From assembly GCA_014281115.1 (NCBI GenBank), contig JACONQ010000013.1, forward strand, positions 672,501 through 736,500: a stretch of DNA of 64,000 nt. The letters run 5' to 3'. This document shows, piece by piece, positions 21,536 to 32,603 of this stretch (positions within the stretch are counted from its first letter, which is position 1; every line of letters starts with the position of its first letter). Below the pieces are notes generated by a model, which was not told the DNA's origin, made no database searches, and worked only from the letters and a program-made list of their open reading frames with translations. A program made the translations under genes and the position numbers. The DNA is from Laburnicola sp. R22_1. Its lineage: Eukaryota; Ascomycota; Dothideomycetes; Pleosporales; Didymosphaeriaceae.

Positions 21536-24500
21536 TCAGGTAACGACAGATGTAACAAACTTATCCTCTAAACCAATAACTTGTTGGCGGATATCGGTCA
21601 TTCCCAATTGCTGCAAGAATCGCTCGTGCTTGCTACTATCAGAGAGAGACTTTGTCAATCCATCAGCGGGCATATCAGCAGTTCCCATCCAGGTAACGTC
21701 AATGTTCCCGGCTTCAACTTGCTCGCGGATCCACATCTGATGTACTTTGATATGTCTAAGCTTCGTGTCAAGCTTTTCTTCGTCCTTGTTGGCGATAGAG
21801 ACTGTTTGCTGGTTATCACAGTACAACGTAGGTCAAACCTCTGGATTAAACCCAATAGCTTCAAAGGTGTTCATCCACCAGGATAACTCAGTGCCAGCAG
21901 TTGACAGGGCAAACAGTTCGGCCTCAGTAGTTGATTTGGTAACAGATCTCATGATTTTTGCCTTCCAATCAATAACCATACCATAGAGCTTAAACACATA
22001 GGCAAATGAGCTTCAAGCAGTATCAGGATCGTCAGCAAACGCGGCATCAGAGGCACCAAAGAACAACAACTCCTCAGCTTCCTTATTGTCAATTTAACTA
22101 ATATAGTTGGCGTTCTTAGAGCGTGCTGTTGTTGTTGCTCCAATTGCCCAGAATCAGAAGTCGTATAAGTATTGCCACACAGACTTAACAGCAGCAAGAT
22201 GCTTTTGGCTTAGATTATTTAGATAGCGGGCAAGTATCGAGTGCGCTTTTGCCACGTCAGGCCGGGTGAAATATAAGATAAAGCCAAGGCATCCAACTAG
22301 GATCTGATATAGGCGGGTGCGCTCCGCGTTAGGTTCATCTGTACTTGGGGGGAGATAAGACTCGCGCAGAGGGACCTTAGGGTGTCGGCTGCCCTAAAGG
22401 AGATTGTGGTCGTGGCAGACTTTTGCGATGTAGGAGTCTTAGATCATCCAGACCTTGCCTTTCGCATAGTCTCTAATAATGCGTATCCCTAGGAACCAGC
22501 GTAGTTCTCCTAAGCTTCGTGTCTCGTATCGTTTCGTGAACTCGCGTTGAAACTGTTAATAATATTATTGATCGCCTTTGCGGAAAAGGACAACGATATC
22601 ATCTACGTAATAGAATAGTATCAGCTTGCCATTAGTGAATAGGCAAGGGATACCCTTGACTTAAGTGAAGCCCATATTAACAAGGGTCTTCTTTAGGTGT
22701 TTGTGCCACAGCGCTAGGGCATCCTTAAGCCTATACAGTGCTCGGCGTAGTCGCATCATATTGCCTAGTCTGTCTCGGAACCCATCTGGAGTCCAGACGT
22801 AACAGAGTCGGGCTAGGTACGCGTTGAGGAAAGCATTCTTGACGTCGTACTAGTAGGCAAGGAGTCCAAAGGCGCACATAATAGCGATAAGGAAGCGGAG
22901 CGTTCGAGCCGCGAGGGTAGCTGCGTAGGTATCATCCCAAGTCGTCTGCAAATCTCCTCTCACGACTAGTCGAGCTTTGTAGCTAGTCAAGTAGCCATCA
23001 GCATCGAACTTGTACGTGAAAACCCACATTAGCGGCAGGGTCTCAGCATCTGGGTGCTCCTTCATATCATCTTTCACCTTCTCAAATACACCTTTGTGAA
23101 GCTGCTCCTCAATCTCCTTGTCCGCAGCAGCGAACCACTTATCAGCATCAGGGCGGGATTTGACCTCAGCCCAGTTCTTTGGTGGCGGCGGCAGTTGATC
23201 ACGGTGAACCTTCAACTCTTCATTTGGGGGCAGTTGCACGATTGCCGTAGCAAACGTTTGCCAGTACAGAGAAGCGTGCGTACTGAAATGGTCCCTAGGC
23301 GTATCGTCTCCTCTACCACCTCCCCGACGACGGGACCCTAGAACGATATTGTCTGCAGCAATATTAGGGTTTGTCCGTCTTAGAGCGTTATTCTAATAGC
23401 GGTTTGGCGCAGTATCTCCAGAAGCAATCTCTCTCCAGCCTTTTAGTTAAGAACAATCATAAGTGCTAGGTACTAGTGTCTCTCAGGGTGTAAGTAATCC
23501 TTCATAGGCCTCCTATTGAATCTGCTCTTCGGCATCATCTGGCCCAGTAGCCTCTTCTTCTTGATCCTCAACATCATCCTCAACTGTATGTTGACGATGT
23601 GTTATATCACGATGGATCTGCTCGATAACGGGATCTTCCTCCTCGTCCGATGAATCGATATCAAGGACTCTGACTACGCGTCGTATCTCCTCCGTCATAG
23701 GCTCAAGTTGTAGAGCCGAGTAGCGTTGGTCTCGTACGAAGACAACATCACGTGTTCGAACAACACTGTCAGCCCCAGGAACCCATACACGGAAGATATT
23801 CGTTCCTTTGTATCCAACTAGCCATCCAGTAATCAACCTTGACTCGAGCTTGTCACCTTTGGCCACCTTGGTATTACGGAATAGGGCTTTGGCACTGATA
23901 ACGTCTATGTGTGCAAGAGACGGCTTCACCTTGCGTACATGTTCGTAGGGCGTCTTCCAGTCAAGAACCTCTGTTGGCAATCGATTGAGGATGTAAATAG
24001 CCGTTAGGCATAACTCGTTAGCCAGTTCCTTAGGCAAATTTGCTTCAATCCGCAAAGCTCTTGCCGCAGTGATAATAAGGTTACCAGCCTTCTTGGGCAG
24101 GCCAGTCATCTCTTCTGCACTAACAGCACGTCGCTCAGCTGTGATACCCAGGTCTTGAAAGACCTCCCAGAGATCAGCATAACCCTTTTCGTTGTCATAG
24201 CGAACGTATACAACAATCGCGTCAAACTGGGTCTATATAAGCGCCAGTATCTGTCGAACTGAGCGCGTCAGAGTCTCCTTCTTCTTATCACGAAGAGTCT
24301 TCCCTAAATGGTATCTGCTATGTTGACACACAGCGTGTAAGAGCCACTTGTCCCCATTATAGCAAGCTTCACCCGTCTTCCTGAGTTGTACAAGGTCGAT
24401 GCCAATACGTTCAAAGGGGCGTGTCGCAGGCTCGCGTTGAGGGCGTCGACTGATGATCTTAGAAAGCTTAGAGTTGATGCACTTTTCACATTCCCTCCAT

Positions 24501-26287
24501 TGCGGGGCTTGGGGGCCAGTGATGAGCCTGATACCATCCACTGCCTGCTCTAGGTGTTCAACCGCGCGTCGTCCTGCATGAGCTAGCATCTGATGAGCTT
24601 CTGTAGGGGTGACTTGTAGAGGCTTGCGCTCTATACGGCTTGGCTTGGCTGACTTCGATTGAATCGCGAATGTGTACAACTCTGATGCGTTCGGACGTGT
24701 TGCCTTGTTAGAGTCCATAACCCAATGGCCACCCTGCTTATCGAGTGTGCAGAATATGTCCATTGAAGCGCTCCTCAGATAGAGACAGCTACGTCCCAAG
24801 TCGAACTCAATACCAACTGATTGACAGCGTGAGAGTGACACTACTAATGTAAAGAACGTGGGAATAAGTGCTACCCATATCATAGTCACTCAACGTTCGC
24901 CAGTTGGAGTATCAACAAACAGCTTAACATTTCCCCACTCATGTATCTGCAGGGCTTGCGTGCCGGCTAGTAGGATATCATCTGGGTGTCCATCTCGGAT
25001 CTTCTCCCAAGTCTTTGGCCGATGGTTTGTAACATGTAGATTGGAGCCAGGATCCAGTATCCACTTGTTGATCAATGGCGGTAGAGGCTGTTGAACAGCA
25101 GCTGTACTAAGTGGAGTAACAACCTAAGCTGCGTTCTGGCTGCCTTGCCAGTGCATAACTGCTCCTGTTGAGTTTTGAGCATTCGATGGAGGGTGACCAG
25201 TGTCTATTGAGAAATCATTCTTGTTGGCAGCAGCTGCCTTTTCACTAGCTTTCTTCTCAGCTCCAAACAGAGCTGCGCTTAAAGGGTTGCCTTTGCCTAG
25301 TTTCCTAACTCTGTCAAACTCGGCTGAGACAACTGGGTCGGGCCTCCATCCAGCGGGTCGGAAAGAAGGCACCACATAGGAGCACTGTTTAAACAGGTGC
25401 TGTTCCCCGCAGATGCACGTGACTGTACGTTTCTGGGTGTTGCTGTTGGTGTTTGGACTAGGGCGTCCTAAAACGGCGTATGTTCCAAGTGCTGACGCTA
25501 CAGGGTTCAAGGTGCGTCGGAACCGTCGATAGTTCTCCACTAGTGCAACAGGATCCATATACGGGGTTCCGTTTATCTCGGCTCGCGTGATCTCCTGAAT
25601 TTCGTGCGTGACAAAGGACTCATCAATTCCCCTAATTGCTCGAAGAAAGTCCTGCTGTGCTTGATAGTCCTGGACTTCAGGTAGTTTCAGTTTGATCATG
25701 TCGCGAAGGATAGTGATGTAGCTCTCATACCAAGCATCCATCTTCTGTCGTTGTGGAACCTTCTTAATCTTGTCGTACTGCTCGAGCAACTCATACTTGC
25801 GTTCTGCTACTGACATACAGAATATCTTCTTGAGTTGCATAAGTTGTTTGTAGGGAGTTTCAGCATCCTCAATAACTGGGATATGCCTGCTGGCGATCGT
25901 CCTTGCAATCTCCCGTGCCAGGTTGTTGAGAGCGTTCTCCTTCTTCTGCCAGGCTGCTAGCTTTGTTGCGTAGAACCCATGCTAGAAGGTGTAGTCCTCT
26001 CGTTCAGATTTCGTGAGTTTGTCTGGTTCAATATCATCGTTGCCCTGGACAATGCTTGAAGCTTTGTTGGGTGTGTTGTCCTTTTTGAATGAGCGTAGTA
26101 GTCGCTCCTTAGGTTTCTTATTGTAGATTTTCTTGACAGTGTCTACTATCAAATCTGGGTTACAATAGTCCCAGATCTTGTATGCCTCAGCGGTCCTCTT
26201 TCGCAGAAAGATCCACTTCGACCAATCGCTCGGCTTGTCAAGGATAATTGTCTCCTTAACGATTAGCTCGTCCTCTTTGTTGCTCAT
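21536..26287 (-). pseudogene. Copia 2 gag-pol polyprotein, multiple nonsense codons
   Basis: Gag starts MSNKEDELIVKETIILDKPS at 26287. A zinc knuckle variant (CICGEQHLFKQC) is at about 25420. Integrase zinc-binding motif: AHQMLAHAGRRAVEHL ... CEKCINSK (about 24470-24600). Integrase core and C-terminus include GTNIFRVWVPG. Reverse transcriptase begins in LPPPPKNWAEVKSRPDADKW, has YDVKNAFLNAYL, and active-site YVDD at about 22600. RNase H has TTEAELFALS and LYCDNQQTV. About 20 stops interrupt the frame. TAA and TAG fall at Gln-like positions (for example LAY-stop-YDVKNAF, where Copia 1 has LSQYDVTNAF), and TGA at Arg-like positions (GER-stop-VTM, DTA-stop-SSFAY). The product cannot be made by ordinary translation, although the LTRs are identical. 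Confidence 0.9.
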
Positions 26288-26398
26288 CGTGGCAAACTAG
26301 AGCTCGTCGAGTTAATCTCCGTCGTGGAAAGCGCGTGTGTATAGTAAGTAAGTAGAGTGTGAACTGCAGTCGAATTAAGCGTAGGCCGGGCTCATAAC

Positions 26399-26550
26399 TG
26401 TAAGGGATAAGTAGGGTAGCAATTAGGAATGAGAGACTGAGTTGATTGTAACAAGCTGAACAGAGAAACTGCTTAAGTAGCAGAATCGTGATCAGCAACT
26501 AGTCTACATCAGGTTGGTGGTATCATGTGATATCGTACTCCACACTAACA
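26399..26550 (-). repeat. 5' LTR of Copia 2
   Basis: 152 bp, identical to 21285-21436. It lies upstream of gag in the sense of the element. Confidence 0.93.
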
Positions 26551-26555
26551 GAAAA

Positions 26556-28906
26556 CCAGGGATCAATGTTAGCCGACACTAACCAAACTATAATGGTACC
26601 TCGTTCCGCGGGATCTAAACAGACTCGTGGTCCAGGTAGCGTGCTGAACCCAAAATTTATCGCTCCTGTTGACCAATGCTTCTAGATGTTTTCTGCGGCG
26701 ACATCAAGCCAAATAGGTTACATACTTACATATACGCCACACAGTAATTCAAACCTAGTTGTGTTACAGATAGCACATCTGGGCTCCTTCGATATCAAGT
26801 GAAAGAAAGATGACGGCATCGAAGCGACCACATGCGATCACTTGTGGGGACATCGAACCACACATGCTTCCTAGTAGCGTCGGCTACTCTTCATCTATTA
26901 CCCCATTGATAATCGCCTCTTCAATAGTCAGACCGCCGAGGAGCAAACGTGGATCGACTTCAAAATAAAAGCTGAGGACACGAATTTTTCTACAGCTAGC
27001 GCGCAGCTAGAACTCTTGGGAGCAACTGCGAACGATTCCTGCCCTCTCGGAGGTTTTTTTGGGGGTGGGACCTAGCACTAGATCGCCGTTCGCCGCAAAC
27101 TCTAAATGCCGAGATTACCTAGTTAGTGATCCCCCAACACAACTTTTGTGGAGTATGGACATTCCAAGGGGACTTGTTCGCGGGCATACCAATAAGGCGC
27201 CCTTTTCAACCTTCGGATTCACTCTCAATTTTCGAAGCAATTTGGCCACAAAAGCAGTGCTATCTTTAGAAAGAATCCTTCTTCTTATTGCTACCTTATT
27301 TCGAAGAAAAAGCTATACGTTTTGAAGATGTATTGGGTTTTACAGTTGATCTTTCTTCGCATTTTAAGTGGGGGAGACCTCTCGCAAGGGTGTTGTAGCG
27401 GCGTGGTTGGTTACTTATGTGGCTACTTGGCATATGTGGGCCCTTATTAGTATGCCAGCGATTGCTTATCGATGCCCGTGAACAAGTCCCCATTCCAAGC
27501 ACTGGAACAAAGAAACTCTGCTGTGTGAAGTTACAGCTGGATGTAGGTTGCTTCGTTGGCGAGCTTGGAGCCGTGCCTGAACTACCTAATGTAGGTACGG
27601 AGGTGCATAAGCATGGATTCCACATGGTTCACTCTAAAAGCTAGCGTGAGCTAATGCATTTTGTTCCGTGGGCGTGGTTAAGGTTTCCTCTTATTACGAA
27701 GCGGCGTACGGGGAGGCCTCCAATTCAGCGAAAAACGTTCCGTGGCGTTGCCGAAATCCGGGACACTGTTTCGCGTCAAGGGGTCGGGGCAATGTCAAAG
27801 TGATCCGTCATGGTAGCCGCGAATCGTCTCGCTTAGTGGGGCGATGGGAAAGGCAAAATTGCCCATGTGATTCCCCATGACGGATGTGGAGTGTAACCAA
27901 TACCATGTCATCGCCGAGGAGCTGGTGCCTCATTGGCCTAGGATATACTTGGTCTGGTCTTGGCCTCTGAAATTCGGTTATTTTTACGTTGTGGGGTTAT
28001 GGTTGGTATTTAGGGTTGAGATGGTAGTGGTTAGTTGAACCCACATATCGCTCGAATAGAAATGTTCTTCCCACAATTCTTCTTCGTCTAGAACTGTCTA
28101 CGTCGCTTCCGCACCAGTCCTTTCACATGCAGGTTCCTGATGATCGATAGTAAACTTCGAACTGTATTAAATATGCTTCTATCAGCTGGCTGTGACACGC
28201 GAGGTGTTGAACATACTTTCAGGCTTGTGTCGACCAAACTCCAAGGCTGACAGCGTGAAATGGCAAAATGAATGCGCAACATGTGATAGTATCAGAAGAT
28301 ATGGGGGTAGAATCCATCACCTATGAAAGAGATCAGCACCACATAGGTAATCATCGTTTTGCATCGTACAGATACTGTCAAATCTAGCCATCCTCAAGTG
28401 CTTCGTCAGCCGTCCTCGTTACACATACAAAATATGAGTGCTGTGTATGAGATGGGTCCTCGTATTCCCACGTTATACTTGTGATCGAAATTCTCGTTTA
28501 GCATTAGATGACGATTATTATCATATGCCGAGGAAAAAAAGGTTCGGTTCTGTTGAACCATAGTTCAAACTCACCCATCGGCTAAGAATTAGGTTATGCC
28601 CTACCACCGTCTGCGTGCCCATGTGGAGAAGTTCCCCTTGCAATTTTAGTTCCCGTCCCGCGGGGAGAAGGGATCAGTCGCCGCGAACCGTCTCGGTTGA
28701 CAAGCCCGGCAAGAGTGGGGGAGGAGCTATCAATTGATATCTATCTCGATATACGTTGCGAGTAATGTTCATTCTTCAGCAGTTCAGTGTAATTCAACTA
28801 CCCAAAGTGCCACTTTTTGTATCCTCACAACGGCTCGCAATTTATCCATCTTTTGAGAGTATCGGAGTCGCTTCCACAGCAGTCCTATCGGACACTATTG
28901 TCTATC
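26556..28906. other. gene-poor DNA, repeats only
   Basis: No gene could be supported. An inverted pair ATCCGTCATGG / CCATGACGGAT flanks about 27800-27897. A related GCCGCGAA(C/T)CGTCTCG stretch occurs at about 27815 and 28680. About 28316-28430 is a diverged copy of 20719-20830. The composition suggests old, mutated repeats. Confidence 0.5.
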
Positions 28907-29690
28907 ATGTTTCTGCCGCGAGACGAAATCATTGGCGTGAGGGAACCTCCTCCCGGCATCACGGCGGACTTCGTCAATCCAAGCTCTAGAGAGAATAGGG
29001 TGTTCGCAGCCTATATTGCGTGTATGACAGTTTCGACTCTATTTACAGCATTGCGGTTCTACGCTGCTTATTTCATCGCATGCCAGATAAGGCTCGACGA
29101 TTGTAAGATTTCCAACCAATCCTGCAAAACATTGGAATTTTGGCTGACATTTTTAGACTTGTTATTCGCTGCATGGGTTAGTCTTACTTCAGTCCCTTCT
29201 CGAGGTCGCCTGGCTGATCAAGTATTGTGGATATAGTTTAACGCTTTGGGGTGCACGGTGGTTGGCTTTGTTAGTAAGTATTCCACGCATTGAACAGAAC
29301 TCCAGGAACTGATTATTTTTTCAGGTGCGCGATATGGATACGGGCGACACCTGTGGGATGTCCCTTTTACGACATTCCATCCCAACTTCATGACAGTAAG
29401 ATATTAGGTCAATCACTTTGATCTTTCACGCACCCAAAGCACATGCTGACTCTCGCAAGTCTGGGGCCATCGCCGGAACCTTCTACGGCATCTCCGTCAT
29501 GTTCACGAAGCTTTCCATCCTCGCGTTTTTCCTGCGCTTCGTCCCGCCCGGGAACCTCCGAAGAGTCATCTACGTCGTCATGGGCATTGTTGTGACGTAC
29601 AGCATGATCGATTCGTTCGTGTGGGTCTATGCTTGCCAGCTGACGTCCCTCTCGGTGAGAATAGCCAAAGGAAAACACATGCACATTTAA
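28907..29690 (+). pseudogene. fungal rhodopsin-like (Pth11-related) membrane protein, 3'-truncated
   Basis: Model: join(28907..29102, 29157..29176, 29237..29273, 29325..29395, 29460..29690). The first four introns (54, 60, 51, 64 bp) are GT-AG and keep frame. The product reads MFLPRDEIIGVREPPPGITA, then helix 1 (VFAAYIACMTVSTLFTALRF), then RLDDYLLFAAWFNALG, a Gly/Arg loop YGYGRHLWDV, then helices 3 and 4 (FTKLSILAFFLRF, VIYVVMGIVVTYSMIDSF). This order is that of the fungal rhodopsin-like integral membrane family, which normally has seven helices. Here the frame ends after the fourth (ACQLTSLSVRIAKGK). A hydrophobic remnant (PLVVVLISFICYIT) at about 29820-29865 suggests a decayed downstream half. 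Confidence 0.7.
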
Positions 29691-30227
29691 CGGCAAGCAG
29701 ACAGTCAACACTGGGCCGACCACCCACCACAGTCGTAGCTGGACAGAGCTTTGAAATGGTAGAGAGTAAGTCTCCTAAGAAGAGTTCGATTTCATAGGCA
29801 CATGGGTATCAATTTGCACTGGACCACTTGTGGTCGTGCTGATTAGCTTCATTTGCTATATTACCAGGTAGTAAAAGAAATTGTAATTACAACCCTACTT
29901 TACGCGCTATCCGATACACACAATTTTCAAGTCCTTTGTTTGTCTTGTTCCATGAAAACGAAAGGCGAGATCAAATTCATCAGTACATCGACAAAATCAT
30001 GTTACTGTCATGTCTACAAGGTCTTCATATAACCGTAAAAATATCATGTCTTCTCTTCCGTCCCTCCAGAGCTTCCCCGTTCATAATGTCATGCACGTCA
30101 CGTCCCCAAGAACGTATATTCCTTCCCAACAGGCCGCAATATGACAGGAAATCTCAATCCACACACAACAGCGACAACGTCACCAACATCCATAAAGTAC
30201 CCTCGCGGTGAGCATAGCCAAAGGAAA

Positions 30228-30228
<1 letters not shown>

Positions 30229-30270
<42 letters not shown>

Positions 30271-30271
30271 A
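30229..30271 (+). repeat. (CA)n(TA)n microsatellite
   Basis: About nine CA units run directly into about thirteen TA units. Confidence 0.95.
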
Positions 30272-31117
30272 ATGCACGGGGTGAAGAGCATGAAATCATA
30301 GCCAACCGTTATTCTATCATTCCCTCTTCATCCATCCATCCACATCCATCCGCATCACTCTATACCCAACCCACTCTTAAATCTTCCACAGATTACACGT
30401 CTTACCAGCCCACTTAAATAAAACCCCAACAACTCCCTTCCCCCTTCCAACTTCACATGCACAAAACACGCCCCCCACTACAACAACCACCTACCTATAA
30501 AACCTATCTTTCCCAAATTATACATAGTACCTCCGGCCTCCCATCGTCCCGCCGTCCTACGGTGCCTCATCTAAATCACAAGCCCCTAGTCCCCTTACCT
30601 ACCTAGTATCGCGCTACACCCCCCCTCCTCCCAGGACCTAAAGCACAACACAACACCATGTACCCACACTATACTACTACATCCCCTCCACCCAACCCTC
30701 CACTCAATCCACTAACCTATCCCCCACTTAAAAAAAACTCCCCACGGCATGCTATCCCTCCCTTACAACCCAATCAAAACCCAGCTAAACTCCTAACCTA
30801 ATACGAACAGCAAACAACCTACCCTATCACTATCACTATCACTATTCCTAGTAGCAATGCACGGTATACAAGAAGAGAAAGTAGTACGTACGTACCCCTA
30901 CCCCTACGCATCTTCTTACCCAAGCCAGACTACGTACGCAAATTCATACACCCAAGACCGTAGCATATCATCCCTCACTCCACGTTCCAAACGACAAGCA
31001 CCCACCCACCCACTCACTCACTGACTAGCACAAAATAAACAAGCACACATCGAATCTATAAAACAAATCCATTCGACGCCAAATCGGACCAATAAGGTGT
31101 AAGTAGGTAGGTAGATA

Positions 31118-31212
31118 AGCAGGCAAGCAAGCAAGAGGCAAGCAAGCAAGAGGCAAGCAAGCAAGAGGCAAGCAATCAATCAAGCAAGCAAGCAGGCAAG
31201 CAATCAATCAAG
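31118..31212 (+). repeat. GCAAGCAAGAG tandem array
   Basis: Several units of AGGCAAGCAAGCAAG grading into AGCAATCAATCAAGC, a short degenerate minisatellite downstream of rho1. Confidence 0.85.
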
Positions 31213-31721
31213 CTAGGGTAGCTAAAAGGGGGTCCAACAAACAAACAAACGTATTACATCCAGACGGGCATCCATCCTAGAGAGAAGAAAAAAGCCAGCA
31301 ACCAGCCAACAAACAAAGAGGGGATAGATAGTGAACCACTCCAGAGGTCCGTCTCCAGGCGGCCTTCATGGTAAATCACGAGCATGCAAAAAGCAAGCAC
31401 ACGCTCCATGTTAAAAAACTCCTACCATTTGCTGTCAATTCCGAATAGCTTGCTCAGTCTTTCCGGCCGCCTGAAGATAACCCCGTCAAAAACTACCCCA
31501 AGATGATGTGCTCAAAATCCAGCGCACTAACGCCCCCGTGGTGCCGTGGATAAGGCCTCTAGCTAGCCAAAGGCAGGTTCGTCTCGCCTTGCACAAACCC
31601 CGCTTTCACACGTGTCTTCAAACAAGCCATTTGAACACACGGACCGTCGCAGACATGTTCTTGTCCCTGTGCAGCACGGCGGGGTGCTGCGGCGGCCACC
31701 GCCTTTGCCAACGTACCCATC

Positions 31722-32603
31722 TTACATGATGGTGCATTTCTTCTTCTTGTCGCCTTTCCGGATCGCGAGAGCGGCCCGGGTGGCGTGTTCAAATACTTCT
31801 CGCACGCCCTCGTTGGTCTTTGCCGAGCACTCGAGGTACTTCTGGGCACCGATCTTCTTACGGACATCCTCGGCCTGCATGTGCATTAGCGCGGGCTTGG
31901 AGGGCGGACATGTCGGACATGTCGAATGTACTGACCTGCTCCGGGGTCACAGGCTTCTGCGAGGTTTTGTGGAGCTCCTCAATGGTCTTCTGGTCGAAGC
32001 GAAGATCCTTCTTGCAACCGACCAAGATGATGGGCAGGCCTTGGCAGAAGTGCAGAACCTCGGAAATCCACTATGCCTGGTTAGCGACGGGTGTGCACGG
32101 TTTTGTGGGGCGTAGCATACCTTCTCTTGCACGTTGTCGAGCGAGTCGGGCGAGTCGACGGAGAAGCAGATGAGGATGACGTGCGAGTCGGGGTAGGACA
32201 GCGGGCGCAGACGGTCGTAATCTTCCTGGCCAGCGGTATCCCAGAGGGCCAGCTCGACGTGCTTGCCGTCGACCTCTACGTCGGCGACGTAGTTCTCGAA
32301 GACGGTGGGTACATAGACCTGCATGGGACATGATGTCAGTGCGTGTGCAACAACGGGCCGATGGCTGTGGGCGCTGCGACTGGGCGGGCGTGCAGGCCGG
32401 CTGAGGCAGGCCGGGGACGCAGGACGCGGGCGGGCTGGGACTGACCTCAGGGAAGGTGCCCTTGGAGAAGACACTGCAGGGCGCTCGTTAGCCGGTGGAC
32501 TGGGCGATAGCGACGCCGGGCGGGCGACGACTTACATGAGCAGACAGGTCTTTCCACAGGCGCCGTCGCCGACAATGACGAGCTTGCGACGGATCTCGGC
32601 CAT
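31722..32603 (-). CDS. RHO1: Rho1 small GTPase
   Basis: Model: complement(join(31722..31874, 31936..32070, 32121..32318, 32446..32473, 32536..32603)), 193 aa, the usual Rho1 length. Introns are 61, 50, 127 and 62 bp, all GT-AG. Rho1 switches on (1,3)-beta-glucan synthase, Pkc1 and actin organisation at the plasma membrane. Motifs: P-loop GDGACGKT at residues 12-19; effector loop [40 protein letters not shown] in place of the common TKxD; ECSAK. The C-terminus is [10 protein letters not shown]: a polybasic patch and a CAAX box ending in Met. That last residue is atypical, since Leu is commoner and favours geranylgeranylation. It is divergent from UFD2, with about 940 bp between them. Confidence 0.95.

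Larger units (their letters stand above)
21285..26550 (-). mobile_element. Copia-type LTR retrotransposon 2
   Basis: 5266-bp element with identical 152-bp LTRs (plus strand TGTAAG...CTAACA) and the 5-bp duplication GAAAA at 21280-21284 and 26551-26555. Minus-strand order: gag, integrase, reverse transcriptase, RNase H. Immediately inside the 5' LTR the sense strand reads GTTATGAGCCCGG, complementary to the initiator tRNA-Met anticodon arm. A purine tract GTGGGAGGTG precedes the 3' LTR. Its LTRs and primer site differ from those of Copia 1, so it is a different family. Confidence 0.95.
29691..31721. other. intergenic, rich in simple-sequence repeats
   Basis: No gene seen. Holds a (CA)n(TA)n microsatellite, short CCATC runs at about 30330, C-rich low-complexity DNA at 30420-30800 and the GCAAGCAAGAG tandem array. 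About 38 bases at 30200-30236 repeat the end of the truncated rhodopsin-like gene (29647-29684). Confidence 0.6.

Noticed and set aside
27059..27330. 88-codon plus-strand open frame
   Set aside because: AT-rich tail, no domain or splice signals; probably old repeat DNA.
30901..30915. CCCCTACCCCTAC, possible interstitial telomere repeat
   Set aside because: Only two units, and not the TTAGGG type.
31526..31600. tRNA-like stretch GCCCCCGTGGTGCCGTGGATAAGGC with a later GGTTCGTC
   Set aside because: It resembles an A box and part of a T loop, but the 3' acceptor strand and a paired anticodon stem are missing. At best a tRNA fragment.
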